A stretch of 64,000 nt of DNA from Flaccisagitta enflata (Eukaryota; Chaetognatha; Sagittoidea; Aphragmophora), in assembly GCA_965153355.1 (NCBI GenBank), contig OZ231128.1:30256001-30320000 (forward strand). Direction: 5' to 3'. The position numbers and the translations under genes were made by a program. Positions 10,838 through 23,449 of the stretch are shown in pieces. Every line of letters starts with the position of its first letter. Within the stretch, counting starts at the first letter, position 1. Below the pieces are notes generated by a model. That model did not search any database. It was not told the origin of the DNA and saw nothing but the letters and a program-made list of their open reading frames with translations.

Positions 10838-11510
10838 AACGTGCACGTTTCATTCTCAGCCTCTGCGTATTTGACTCTTGAGTTGAACGCTCATGAAATC
10901 GTGACATGTAACGTTTTGTTTGATTGCTACATCTGTAATAACAGGAGCATTGAAAAACATAAAACCAGAGGAAAGCCTAAACGCCAGGCTTTTTAATGAT
11001 GTTAAATTTGATGGTAATACTCTAAAAAATATAGCAATGCGGTCACTATCTTTGGACCGGCCACCTTAAAGAGTTGAATCCGTAAATTCATCCAGTCGGG
11101 CGAAGAAGAGCGAAGGTTAATTTCTAACTTACGTCATTGTTTAATCCGCAACGCGCAGTTTCGTTTCGAAGTCAACGAATCAACGATACATCAATGGTTC
11201 TATAAGTAATAAACAGGCATGGAAATTATGAATCAATTTGCTATTTCTCCCTCCTTGTTGCGTTGGTAAATGTGCTCATAGATCTCTCTCGCTCGCGCGC
11301 GCACACGCAACTCAATTCAACCACCCGCTATGTTGCTCGGTCTGTTGGTCGGTATGTGAGTCAGTTGGTCGGGCTGCACCACTTCACGCGCGCGTGCGCG
11401 CGTGCGTGTGTGCGAGCGTGTGTATGTGCATGTGTGTGCGTGCGTGTGTGAGCACTTACGTGTAAGTGGAACGCCATCCCTATCCGCGACAATATTGTGA
11501 CTCTGTTATT
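10838..11510. other. Unassigned sequence with a GC-rich alternating stretch
   Basis: No gene recognised. 11285-11455 is rich in CG/CA/TG alternation (CGCGCGCGCACACGC, CGCGCGCGTGCGCGCGTGCG). It includes a family A-like GTTGGTCGGTATGTGAGTCA stretch and ends with TATCCGCGACAATATTGTGA, a family A variant tail. Confidence 0.5.
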
Positions 11511-12255
11511 CCGTCAGAGGATTTTTGGTGTGTAGGGCTTCATAAAAGTGGCAAATCTGTTGGCACCTATTATGTTGGGTCTTAAAATGTGCGTATTATT
11601 TAGGGGAATATTAATCCAGGCTTGGTTGACCCAATTTCAAGTGCGTGTTCGAACGTCCCCCAAAAAAACTGCCCAAAATGGCCAAAAATGGCCTTTTTGG
11701 GCCATTTTTTGCATTTAAACCTATCTGAAGCATAGAGGAGAGCCATGAAATTTTACATGCACTGATTAAGTTCCATGTAAAAAATTCTGAATGTGTGAAA
11801 ATTTTTAGGTACCTAAATCTAAAAAAAAACAGTTTTTTTAGTACAGTTAATGAAAAAATTCATGCGTGCCAGGTTGAAAAAAGGTGTAAAATCGGCAATT
11901 TTCGCGATTTTCGGTCTGAGGGTCTTCAAAAAAATTGTTATTTGACAACCAAAAAATGCTCTCAGGGTCATGAAATTTTTTTTTGGGCATCACCAACAGT
12001 CCTCTTAAGGAATTTTAGTGTATGGTTCATAGGTCCCTGCCAACCCATTGCATAACGACTTCTGTAGTAACGCTTTTTCCAGTATTCGCCATGGTAACGT
12101 AACGCCATTTTAGAGTATATGGCGTTATTTGAGGCGTTATTACTGTTGTCATTGCTGTCATTTTTTTTTCTTCTTGTTTACTCATTATGGATTTTTTGTG
12201 ATCATTTGATCAAACCAAAAATAGAAAATGTTATATATTAAATTCATCATAGATA

Positions 12256-12425
12256 ATGATTTTTTTTACTTTTCATTTTCCACTTTTTACTTTTTATCTT
12301 TCATTTTTCATCTATTTTTTTTTTTATTTTTTTTTTTATTTTTTATTTTTTATTTTTTTTTTCATTTTTCATTTTTTTTTTCATTTTAGTTTTTCCATTT
12401 TTTTATATTTCATTGTTCAAATTTT
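12256..12425. repeat. T-rich low-complexity tract
   Basis: Degenerate (CATTTTT)n/(ATTTTTT)n, adjacent to the hairpin end of a family A copy. Confidence 0.9.
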
Positions 12426-12433
12426 TAATTCTG

Positions 12434-12650
12434 TTTTAGTCGCGTGCTACGTGACTCTTCAACCCGCTTTGTCCGTCCGTCCGTCGGTCCGTCCGTCCGT
12501 CCGTCGGTCCGTCGCCTGTCCGTCACACTTTACTTTTTTTAGGTTTTGCGGTCTTTGACCTTACTGCTCCTGCCCAAATGATGGAGTGGCCTTAAATATG
12601 GCCACTGCCCACCCGCACGCGACTTCGGTAGCCGTGTATCCGGCCTTGTT
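12434..12650 (-). mobile_element. Family A element, full length, inverse orientation
   Basis: Reads TTTTAGTCGCGTGCTACGTG, CTTTGTCCGTCCGTCCGTCG, ACTTTACTTTTTTTAGG, TTACTGCTCCTGCCC, CACTGCCCACCCGCACGCGA, then GTAGCCGTGTATCCGGCCTT and GTT. The terminal stem is AGTCGCGTGC...ACGTGACT, with one mismatch. A second partial copy, AGTTG type, follows at 12688-12790. Confidence 0.85.
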
Positions 12651-13132
12651 ATTTTTTTATTTTCTTATTTTTTGACTTTTTTTTTCTTTTGGTCGGTTGG
12701 TCGGTTGGTTGGTCCGTGGTGATCGAGTTGCAAAGTGGGAAAACGCACATTTCTGCCCCTGCTCACCCGTCCGCAACTGATGGCTGTTTATATAGTTTTT
12801 CTTTTCCCTCTTTTTTTAATCTTTGATATTTAAAGTTTCATATTTAAATTCTAGTTTCAAATACTTTAATTATTAATTCTTTTAAATATATACATATAAG
12901 CATTTATATATTCCTTTTATCAAGAATGTTTTGATAGAAAATGACCAAAGTTTGAAAATGATCAATCATTCTCTGACATGCTTAACATGAGATTCAATAA
13001 CATCGAAGTAACATAAATGCTGAAACAATTCACTCGGTTTTGGTCTCTGTCTCTCATAGAGAGAAAACTACAGAGATACAGTGACACAGACAGACAGACA
13101 GACAGACACAGATATTTCATTTCATGTTTAGC

Positions 13133-13210
13133 AACTAGCTTTAAATAGCTTTGAATAGCTCCAAATAGTTGTAAATAGCTTCTGATAGCTTTTGATAACT
13201 TTTGATAGCT
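13133..13210. repeat. Short minisatellite TAGCTTTNAA
   Basis: Seven or so degenerate units of about 11 bases (TAGCTTTAAA, TAGCTTTGAA, TAGCTTCTGA), preceded by a short GACA repeat at 13086-13107. Confidence 0.75.
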
Positions 13211-13500
13211 TTACATTACTTTAAAAACACTGTAACGACCAGAAACGAAGTCGTTATATGCAAAAATCATAACTATGGTGTTTTTGATGCTATTGGGGAA
13301 TAGCAAAACGTGACAAAAAATAAGTTTCCGCATTTTTTACGCAATCCGTTGGTCCCTGCCATATCATGGCAATGTCCCTAGCTCAAACACGATTTTTTGG
13401 GTTACTTTAAAAATTTTTGATCTTTGAATGCAATTTTTTGTATTAAACGTGCTCCGATTTGGGTGAAATTTTTTATGGAAGTAGCGCATGATGTGGAGTA

Positions 13501-13669
13501 CAGTTGGACCCCGCCTCATTGGTCCCATTGGGATTTTTCACTTTTATCTCAGGTGCACCTTTAAAGAGAGGTGAAATCGCATGAAAAACTATCATTTTGG
13601 ACCTTAAAATGTTGACCTTTATTGATGGAGAACCTTTTAACACGGGTCTGTTATTGCGGGGTTCCACTA
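13501..13669. mobile_element. Pogo/Tigger-like MITE, 169 bp
   Basis: Ends CAGTTGGACCCCGC and, inverted, TAGTGGAACCCCGC, with TA next to both (13499-13500, 13670-13671). CAGTNGAACCCCG ends with TA duplication are characteristic of Tigger/pogo-derived elements. It lies in the right arm of the 11511-16512 element. Confidence 0.75.
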
Positions 13670-14078
13670 TACCTCCAGTTAAAATTTTGTTAAAATCAGT
13701 CAACTTTAAAGGGGTAACAACATCATTTTTTGATAACTATACTAAAGAAAACTTTGGTTTTTTTTTAAATTTAGGTACCTAAAAATTTTTAACACATTCA
13801 AAATTTTTTACCTGGAACTTAATTAGGGTCTATTACATGTGCATGCAAAATTTCATAGCTCTCCTCTAAGTTTCAGATAGGTTTTAAGGCAAAAAACAGC
13901 CAAAAAAGGTCATTTATGGTCATTTTGGGCAGGTTTTTTTGGGGACGTTTGAATACGCACCTGAAATTGGGTCAACCAAGCCTGAATTAGTGTTTCCATA
14001 AGTAATACACACATTTTATGACCCACTAGACTTGCCCTTTTGACCCCCCTTTTTTTCAAGCTAGAAACCAAAAATCCT

Positions 14079-15182
14079 CACCGTGTTGCCTAGCTGTGAT
14101 AGGTAGGAAAAAATGACACAGCATAGCGACCTATTCTGGGGTGTTATATACACCTAGACTGATATTCCCCTGCATGAGACTAAAAATTCTGTTGGGATTT
14201 TTCCGAGAAAGCGCCGTAAAATGCCGTAATTTCCCGTAAAATTTACATTTTTTAGCGTTTTTCAGCCAATACTTGCTCAAAGACTGCAGCTCTGGTCAGC
14301 AAATGGTCTGACAATTACAATTTAGCACTGAGACACGTTCATGCAAAAAATTTAAGTCAAGCGGAAATCATTTAGTATCGTTTTACGCCGTAAAATGCCG
14401 TTAAAATAGCAATTTTAAGCGTTTCTTGAATGTCACTCTCAAATAGCAGGAATTGACTTGAGAACTGACAGAGAAAGGGTATCAGGGCTTAAAACAAACA
14501 TATATATCGAACTTTTGTAATATAATGTCAGGATTTGGTGACATATCATGCCGTAAAGCGCCGTTAAGTACTGTTAAAATGACATTTTTGGGGTAATAAT
14601 TGCTCATACAACTGCTCCACTTTTAAGAAACAAACAAACTAGGATATTTGAAACCGAGACACATTCTATTCAATTTGTCATCATTTGGCATAATTTCATG
14701 CCCAAAAAATGCCGTTAAAATGCCGTCAAAATAGTATTTTTGACAATTTTTGGTTGACACCCTCTCATATAGCACGCATAAACACTAAATGTGCCAGAAA
14801 ATGGAAAGTTAGATGTACTGACATCATAGATTCAAAACAATGAGTTGATATAAAATCATATCCTTATGCCATAAATAACCGTTAAGTGCCGCTTATTCAT
14901 CAGAGAAAGACTGTCGTAAATTCTTGGAAATGACAATAACAAAGAAGTGGTACCCAGCTACAAGGCTAAAATATTACCAGTTATTGAAAATTAGGATTCC
15001 CTAGTCTTGGGAATAGTACAAATATTTGCGCAATTTGATGCTAGAACATTTTCTACATTACTATTTCAATCATTCAATACACAACCTAGAGAGTAAAAAG
15101 ATACAACCTGGAAAATAGGGCTAAATACAGCTTAATATTTACGACAGAAAAAGTCCAATGGTCATTTTTTGCAGCTTCTAGG

Positions 15183-15278
<96 letters not shown>

Positions 15279-15514
15279 GAGCGTGTACGTGTGTGGGTGT
15301 GTGTGCGTGTACGTGTGTGGGTGTGTGTGCGTGTACGTGTGTGGGTGTGTGTGCGTGTGTGTATGTGTGTTACTGTATCATTGTGTAAATGTATGAAAGT
15401 GCTTTTGCATGGACGCACTAACACGCATGTTTTCCAGAGCATCATTGTGTGTATGTACGTGCATGCGTGTGTGTGCCTGCATGCGTGTGTGAATGTGTGC
15501 GTGTGTGAATGTCT

Positions 15515-15573
<59 letters not shown>

Positions 15574-16501
15574 TGAGTGTGTATATAGAAATTAAAGGAC
15601 GCATCTAATAGTAATAACCGCCAAATAAAATATTTTCCCATTTCACGGTGTTTTATGGTCATTTTAGTATTTTACAGTCTTTTACGGCATGTAAATGTGA
15701 AGTTATCACAACACTTTGTGTTGAAGCCTTCATCTAAATGTATCTCAGGATCTACCATCCTTTTTTAGGCATTTTAGAAGAATTGCCACACAATATAATG
15801 AAATAACACCCAAAAGTCAGTAAAAAAACCATTTATCATTTTTACGGCATTTTGTACGGCATGAAATGATGCTGAAAGATGACGGCTTGCTTTGAGTTTT
15901 TTAAGAGTGTCTCTCGTTGCCACAAATACTAAGTTTTATCAGGTTAATCATTGTTGAGCCAGTATTACTCAAAAGAATGCCAATTATGCCATTTTTACGG
16001 CATTTTACAGCATTTGACGGCATTTTACGGCTTTGCAATGTGACCAAATACAACAATATTATGTGGAAGTTGAGCACATGTGCATTTTAGGCCCCAATAC
16101 CCATTTCCTGGCAGTTTTTAAGACCATATCCTATGATATGGAAGAGCAACACTTAAAATCAGTCAGAAATGTCATTTTAACGGCATTTAACGGCGTAAAA
16201 TGATACCATATGACGTCTGCATGACTTGAATTTTTGCATGAATGTGTCTTAGTGCTGAATTGCAATTGTCAGACCATTTGCTGACCAGAGCCGCTGTTTT
16301 TGAGCACGTTTTGGTTGAAAAACGCTCAAAAATGTCAATTTTACGGGAAATTACGACATTTTACGGCGTTTTCTCCAAAAAATCCCAACAGAATTTTTAG
16401 TCTCATGCAGGGGAATATCAGTCTAGGTGTATATAACACCCCAGAATAGGTCGCTATGCTGTGTCATTTTTTCCTAGTTATCACAGCTAGGCAACACGGT
16501 G
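14079..16501. mobile_element. 2.4-kb modular foldback element with 4-bp TSD TCCT
   Basis: Perfect ends CACCGTGTTGCCTAGCTGTG and inverse. Inverted arms are clearly alignable for at least 320 bases from each end (CAGCATAGCGACCTATTCTG, TGCATGAGACTAAAAATTCT, GGTCAGCAAATGGTCTGACA). TCCT occurs directly on both sides, and the interrupted target is AAAAATCCTCTGACGG, confirmed by the inverted outer arm at 11511. A GCCGTAAAATGCCG-type motif recurs about every 155-195 bases in both arms in opposite orientation. The loop holds a long GT microsatellite. CAC ends with a 4-bp TSD fit the Chapaev branch of CMC elements; that assignment is inference. Confidence 0.8.
15184..15573. repeat. (GT)n microsatellite in the loop of the foldback
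   Basis: Pure GT about 15186-15274, three copies of GTGTACGTGTGTGGGTGTGT to 15360, a 100-base non-repeat spacer, then GT again 15516-15573. The geometric centre of the palindrome (about 15290) falls in it. Confidence 0.92.
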
Positions 16502-16672
16502 TCCTCTGACGGTATCAGTATTTTCTCCCTCTTCATACCAAGTGTAGTTCTTCCTTGCGACGATTCTTTGTAGCGTTTCCTCCTGTTCATTCTTATTCGC
16601 GTTCGTATTTGCATTTGCCAAATATTGCCAACTTGTTATGAGGAAACATTCATGAGACACGTTTTGGTTGGG

Positions 16673-17186
16673 TGCTTCACATAGCAAAAGTTGGGAGTAT
16701 CCCTTTACCCTACTTAGGTAATGTGGAGGAGCAAAAATCATGAAGATGACCATTTTCCTTTTCTCAAAATTCCTTCATCTTCCGTTTTTGTTTTGGCCTT
16801 AAAGTTTCCACTGATTTCCCAGAATTCAGCAAAATCCTGTGTAGTTTTGTTACAAAAAGGACAATTATTTGTTTTAAAAAATCATGATATATGTAAAAAT
16901 AAACTAAAATATCAGAACATAAGTTATGAAAGAGCAAATGAAAAGGCAGAATTGCAATTCTATGATGAGTAGAAAATTATGAAAGCTGATTAAAACAATG
17001 TCAGCATATTGTTTTATCCCACTGCATTATGCAAATTAGGTCCTCAAAAGCAATTTTCTAAAAAACGGAAGATGAACGATTTTTGATAAAACAAAAATGG
17101 TAAGGGTCCTAAAATTGGTCACTCCACATTAGGTAAAGAGGGCGAAAAGAAATAACCAACTTTTGCTATGCGAAGCACGCAAACGT
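16673..17186. mobile_element. Foldback MITE, about 515 bp, ends GTGCTTCACATAGCAAAAGT
   Basis: GTGCTTCACATAGCAAAAGT at the left is inverted at the right as CCAACTTTTGCTATGCGAAG. Inner TAATGTGGAGGAGCAAAAAT and TTGGTCACTCCACATTA also pair, as do TTCATCTTCCGTTTTTG and AAAACGGAAGATGAACG. ACGTTTTGGYTG occurs just outside both ends. A fragment of the same end is at 2450-2480 (GGTGCTTCACAAAGC). Confidence 0.7.
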
Positions 17187-17363
17187 TTTGGCTGTACGAT
17201 GTAGTATCATAGTTCGATTTTGTTCCAATTAGCAAACAAATACCAAACTGAGGCAGCTTAACTTAAAATCCACGAGAGAAAGAAAAAAAATTGTTCTGAC
17301 TCGAGTAAAGAAGGACATCTGCGCTATTGGCATTTTGTAAGTGGAAATTGTTCATGAAAAGAA

Positions 17364-17745
17364 TGTCTCGAGCCCGGTAGAGATTTTACCCACCCTAAAA
17401 CTTTTACCGCTGTAAAAATTTTACCGCTGTGAATACTTTACAGTGGTAAAGCTTTTACTGCTGTAAAGCATTTACCCATGAGGCATGTCGCCCACTGTAA
17501 GTAAGGGGAAAAAAATTCACTTAATAATCAATTTTTTCAGTCACAGCCCTGAATACATGAAATACTTCAAATTAATGCTACGGATAAACATGTTGACTTA
17601 GATCCTTGAAATTTTGATACAAAAACATAAAACAATATGCTAAAGAAGGAAAAAAGTCAGGGGAATGAGCGAATGACCATGAGAGGCACACCATCTATTT
17701 AGAACAAGTCAACCGTAATTGAAGACCCTGTATGTAATATATTGA
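17364..17745 (-). repeat. Right copy of the dispersed repeat; empty site for 1040-1620
   Basis: Reverse complement of 385-1720 without the 581-bp insertion. At 17470-17495 the flanks join with a single TA. It keeps the 17-bp-period TTTAC-GTAAA array (17385-17467). Confidence 0.8.
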
Positions 17746-18262
<517 letters not shown>

Positions 18263-18940
18263 CTTCGCGCGGAATAACGAGGAGGAAGAAGAATAGGAGG
18301 AGGAGAAGGAGGAAAAGAGGGAGTGAAAGGAGAAAGTGGAGGAAGCTTAGGTGGAAACGGAAGTTGGGGGTCGAGATCAATTTGGAGGAGGTGTAAAAAA
18401 ATAGAGTAAAAAAGGAAAGAGAAAAGGAGAGAGAGAGAGAGAAAAAAAAAGAAAAACGCTGAATTTCAACGACAGAAAAGCGTATATCGATTTTCTCTTT
18501 TCGGTTGTAGGTGTGTTTCCGTGGGTTGAGTGAAGACTGAAGGTGCCATCTCATTTTACTATCTATGATAGATACCTGTGATAAACCCATTGGAGCTCAA
18601 TTACCCTTTTAACGACCATCGCTACGAGAGCGCGTAAATTGTTAAGCTTACGTCAGCACAAATATCTTTTTTTCGATATACCTGTATATTTCTGAAAAGG
18701 GATTTGTCCGTTCTTTGGTCCCTTACTCGACTGGTCCATGATGCTTTAATTGCAATAAATAATTGAAAAAAAAATCGTTTTTCGTTTTGATGGTTGTCAT
18801 GAGAGTGACAAGGAATGAAGGTCCGTTGCACACCTTTTGAAGCATAAATCGCAGAGGTGAGAGAGACACAAAAGGACATGAAGATTGACGACGGAGCCAA
18901 GGCAAAGGCGATTCCGATGCCACCATTTACCCGTTTACGC

Positions 18941-19175
18941 ATCTACTTTCCTTCTTCTCTTCCTTCTTCCCTACGTCCATTTCTTTGTCCCTTCCTTTTA
19001 TCGGTTCTTCCATCCTTCCCTCCTTTCTTTCTTTCTTTCTTCCGCCCTTTCTCTCTTTCATCGTTGCCTTATTTCCTTCTTTGCTTATCTACCTGCTTTC
19101 TTTGTTTCTTTTTTTTCTTTGTTTCTTTGTTTCTTTATGTCTTTGTTTCTTCGTTTCTGTCTTTTCCTTTATTTC

Positions 19176-19273
<98 letters not shown>

Positions 19274-19290
19274 TTCTTTCTTTCTTTCTG

Positions 19291-19333
<43 letters not shown>

Positions 19334-19548
19334 GACTTTCTTTCTTTCTTTCTTTCTTTCTTTCATTCGTTCGTTCGTCCGTTCTTTTGTTTGTTTGTTT
19401 GTTCATTTGTTTGCTTGTTTTTTCGTTCATTTGTTCGTGCGTTTGTTTGTTTGTTTGTTTGTTTGTTTGTTCGTTTTTTCGTTCGTTAGTTCGTTTGTTC
19501 GTTTATTCGTACATTTGTTCATTTGTTCGTTCATTCTCCCTTTCGACA

Positions 19549-19616
<68 letters not shown>
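18941..19616. repeat. Chain of tetranucleotide microsatellites ending in (GAT)n
   Basis: Degenerate TTCC/CTTT, pure CTTT from about 19172, an island of nine CTGT units (~19243-19272), CTTT again to about 19365, then CGTT/TGTT to 19540 and (GAT)n at 19549-19616. All long open frames here are repeat by-products. Confidence 0.95.
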
Positions 19617-19617
<1 letters not shown>

Positions 19618-19832
19618 TCGCATAAGAATAAACTGAGCAAGAACGGATAGATTCATCAAGAATTTGAGAATGACGGATTTTTAATCCATCTTTGGTTGGT
19701 TCCAATCATCGATGTGAGTTTCACAATTTTGGCAACTGTATAGTTTATTGCAAAATAGCTGCAAGAATAGGACATGAAAACATTTTTCAGTTTATCTCTA
19801 GTCTCATTTTTCAAGAGCAATTACTGAAAAGA

Positions 19833-20142
19833 GTGGGCTCAAGTTGGGCCTTTCATGTTTCATTTGCATAGTAAAAGTCCAGGATCATCGAAAAATCGAT
19901 TTGGACACGGTCTAGGCATTCCGTAAACAATGCTCTATTTGTAAAGAATTGAAAGTAGTGCTTAGTCAAAATAGAAATTTCTTCCATAGACATTCTATAC
20001 AACTGACACATTGATTACGGAATGCCTAGATCAAGTCCTGATCGATTTTCCAATGAGGTTGGGCTCTATTTATCCATATGAAACATGAAAAATGCTTAGA
20101 AATAATGTGTCACTGTAACGCCCAATTTGAGCCAATTTGATA
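19833..20142. mobile_element. Foldback MITE about 310 bp
   Basis: GGCTCAAGTTGGGCCTTTCA and CATGTTTCAT at the left are inverted at the right (ATGAAACATGAAAAATGC, CGCCCAATTTGAGCC). The inner pair GTCTAGGCATTCCGTAA and TTACGGAATGCCTAGA is perfect or nearly so. No TSD established. Confidence 0.7.
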
Positions 20143-20436
20143 TATCCTTGAGTATCTTGAGATACTTGAGATACTAAAGATACTCGAGTTTCCCAGAAAC
20201 GAAAGACCACGTGGTTCATCTACAGCCAGTTGCTGAGAGAGCGAAAAGCCAAAACTGTGGATATGAATAATGTAAGGCAGCCATCGATTACCTGTATCAA
20301 GCCAGGAGGAGGGGGCACCTGGTGTTTTCAAAGAGGGAATGATGAAGTAGTAAATGACCTTATGAATCATGTGGATGAAACCGTGGAAGAGAAAAAGAAT
20401 GAAGTATTGAAGAGGGAGAGAAAAAGAATGAAGTAA

Positions 20437-20570
20437 CTAATAAATGAATGAACGAATGAATGAATGAATGAATGAATGAATGAATGAATGAATGAATGAA
20501 TGAATGAATGAATGAATGAATGAATGAATGAATGAATGACGGAATATATGAATGAATGAATGAATGTCAT
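20437..20570. repeat. (GAAT)n microsatellite
   Basis: About 30 units of TGAA with few interruptions. Confidence 0.96.
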
Positions 20571-20694
20571 TAAGAGTCTTGCCTTTTGGAACTTGGAACC
20601 TCGGGCGCGACAGCGATAACTCAACATTCTACATTGTTCACTTGCCATTTAGCGTTCTACCTCAAAAGGAATGAGACAGAAAGGAGAGGAGGAA

Positions 20695-20756
20695 GAAATG
20701 AAGAAGAAGAAGAAGAAGAAGAAGAAGAAGAAGAAGAAGAAGAAGAAGAAGAAGAA

Positions 20757-20788
<32 letters not shown>

Positions 20789-20797
20789 AGAAGAAAT
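20695..20797. repeat. (GAA)n microsatellite
   Basis: About 33 GAA units; reads as poly-Glu on the plus strand, with no gene context. Confidence 0.96.
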
Positions 20798-20907
20798 GAA
20801 AAAAAAACCTCCGTTTGACTGAGAAAGTGCTGGAAGAAGGTCGTTGACATGCGTGGGACGACAGAATATGGAGATTTGCGTGAGGAAGCGAATGCGAGAA
20901 ATCAAAC

Positions 20908-21233
20908 GAGCGTGTCAATGATAACATTACTCAGTCAGACGGTAACACTGCACGCGAGTGTCAATGATAGCATTACTCAGTCAGACGGTAACACTGCACA
21001 CATGTGTAAATGATAACATTACTCAGCCAGATGGTAACACTGCACACCTGTTTCAATGATATTATCACTCAGTCAGACGGTAACACTGCACACATGTGTC
21101 AATGATAACACTTTTCAGTCAGATGGTAACACTGCACATGCATGTCAATGATAACATTACTCAGTCAGACGATAGCACTGCACACGTGTGTCAATGATAA
21201 CATTACTCAGTATGATGTTAACACTGCACATTT
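20908..21233. repeat. 46-47-bp minisatellite, seven copies
   Basis: Units start GTGTCAATGATAACATTACT and continue CAGTCAGACGGTAACACTGC plus a variable ACACRTGT. Starts near 20911, 20958, 21004, 21050, 21097, 21143 and 21189. Divergence between units is about 5-15 percent. Confidence 0.9.
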
Positions 21234-21540
21234 CCAGTAGAAGAAATATGTTCTTTTCTTTTATCCTACTGTTTGACGTGAAACACCCTGTAATGATTTA
21301 GTAACATGCGTTGACTAGGCACTTACGCTAACGATCAAACAGAAAGATTAAAATCGGTCCCTTAACAGAGAAAGGAAATGCTGCTGATAAGTGTGGCGCG
21401 TGGAGTAATCGAAGAGAGAAAAAGAAGGTTTTTACCCTGAAGCTGGCAGAGAAAGTGATTAGCAGCCTGAGAAAAGGTGGAGCCTGAAAGCGAACCGGAT
21501 CCGGTATCCAGGTTGTGGGCACGTGAGAAAACGACAAAGG

Positions 21541-21780
<240 letters not shown>

Positions 21781-21998
21781 AAAGGGATAAAGAAGAGGTC
21801 CCCAGACGGAAAAGAAAAGTCATTTTTCACGGTAAATAGGCAGGCTACTTTGGAAGGAGGTTTTCTTCCTCTTCTTCCTACACGCAGGATGTCGAAGGAG
21901 TTTTTTTGAAACTTAAAAGGTGTTCGCGATGTAGTCTCTTAAAAGTGTGTCTATTTGTGTGCGCTCACACACACTCACACACAAGCACACAAAGAAAG

Positions 21999-22141
21999 TT
22001 GGTCGGTCGGTTTGACCGTAGCACTTAGCTCCTTAGGGGATTTGTTGCATTACAGCTCCTGCCCAAATGCTTAGTTTGCCTTTTATCACTGCCCCTACCC
22101 ACCCGCACGAAACTCGGGTAGCCACGTATCCGGCCTTGTTT
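21999..22141 (-). mobile_element. Family A fragment, hairpin end missing
   Basis: GGTCGGTCGGTTTGACCG, then TTACAGCTCCTGCCCAAATG, CACTGCCCCTACCCACCCGC and GTAGCCACGTATCCGGCCTT plus GTT. The inner motif is ACGAAACTCGG where other copies have ACGCGACTTCGG. Confidence 0.75.
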
Positions 22142-22785
22142 TGAAAAATTGGGAATTTTAAAAATGCTCTTCTTCAAGGAAAGATCTCGCATGCCCCATT
22201 TCCTGGACGTATCATCTGCAATAACTCATGACCATTTCTATAAAATGCTAACAAATTTTTTTATCAAAATAGACCTGTATCAAATGATAACAGCTTACCT
22301 GGTTGAATGACAAAAACACTTTAATCTGTTTTGAAAGATGTGATTGAGGTCAATTAGCACAGCTCAAAATGAGAATGCTTCAATTTTCTTTGTCAGTTAA
22401 ATTTTTTTCATTACCTAATTTAAAGGCAGCTTAAAGCCTATTTCAAATGATCTGAAGCAACCTGCAGTGGTACACCTACAACATGTCTCTCCTTCACTGG
22501 ATTCTAACAATGGCACACACATTTATAGATCGTCTTCTTATCACGCGGCAAGAAAGACCGATTGGATTCCTGGTAAGAAAAGGCGGAAATGTCGGGAATT
22601 TGCGATGGAAGACGGCTAAGGAGGGGGGGCTGAGGGGGGGGGGCGGTGGGGGGGGGGCGGTTGCAGTGATAGATAGAGGATAGAACGCTCTTACCCGCTC
22701 TGAGAAATGACGTTAGCGCAAAAGGAGGAAAAAAACGATGATGGAAAATGGGTTAGATATGGTTTGAGAGAGGGAAAGAGAATAG
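22142..22785. other. Unassigned sequence with a G-run cluster
   Basis: No gene recognised. 22621-22661 has four runs of seven or more G (GAGGGGGGG, AGGGGGGGGGG, GGTGGGGGGGGGG), a G-quadruplex candidate on the plus strand. Confidence 0.6.
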
Positions 22786-22986
<201 letters not shown>

Positions 22987-23306
22987 AGAAGAAAAAGACT
23001 AGAATAAGCGGGTCAAAGATGAAGTTATAGGAGAAAAAAATGTGGAAAGGAAGAATGGCAAGAAAACTAGAACGGAAGTATGGAGGATGGAATCTGGAAC
23101 AGGTGGACATCTTTTGTGGTGGACGAGGGACAGTGACACACAAATCATCGGTCGAGATGGAGTAAGGGCAGTGAAGCATTAAACATCTATGAGGTGGACC
23201 AGAGACAATAACGCATTTGACATAACATGCATTTCACTTAAGAACCGTCAAAGTGCGCCTGTGTTCGTGATGCTTAACATTAACAAGCTAAGTAGAAAAT
23301 TTGACA

Positions 23307-23449
23307 CAACAAAAACAAAAACAAAAATAAAAATGAAAATAAAAATAAAAATAAAAATAAAAATAAAAATGAAAATAAAAACAAAAACAAAAACAAAAAC
23401 AAAAACAAAAACAAAAACAAAAACAAAAACAAAAACAAAAACAAAAACA
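23307..23449. repeat. (AAAATA)n to (AAAAAC)n hexanucleotide tract
   Basis: Hexamers change from AAAATA to ACAAAA with two AAAATG units. Reads as (KIKIKT)n on the plus strand; no gene. Confidence 0.93.

Larger units (their letters stand above)
11511..16512. mobile_element. Outer inverted-repeat element, interrupted by a 2.4-kb foldback
   Basis: The left arm begins CCGTCAGAGGATTTTTGG (11511) and runs to about 12070. Its inverse occupies about 13220-14078 and resumes after the inner insertion, ending CTCTGACGG at 16512. Shared arm features: GGCTTGGTTGACCCAATTTC, TTTTTAGGTACCTAAAT, GGTCCCTGCCA. The middle (12080-13220) holds T-rich sequence and two family A copies. No transposase frame was found. 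Confidence 0.7.

Noticed and set aside
16660-17190. ACGTTTTGGYTG on both sides of the 16673-17186 MITE as a target duplication
   Set aside because: The two copies are not placed symmetrically against the inverted ends, so I do not claim a TSD.
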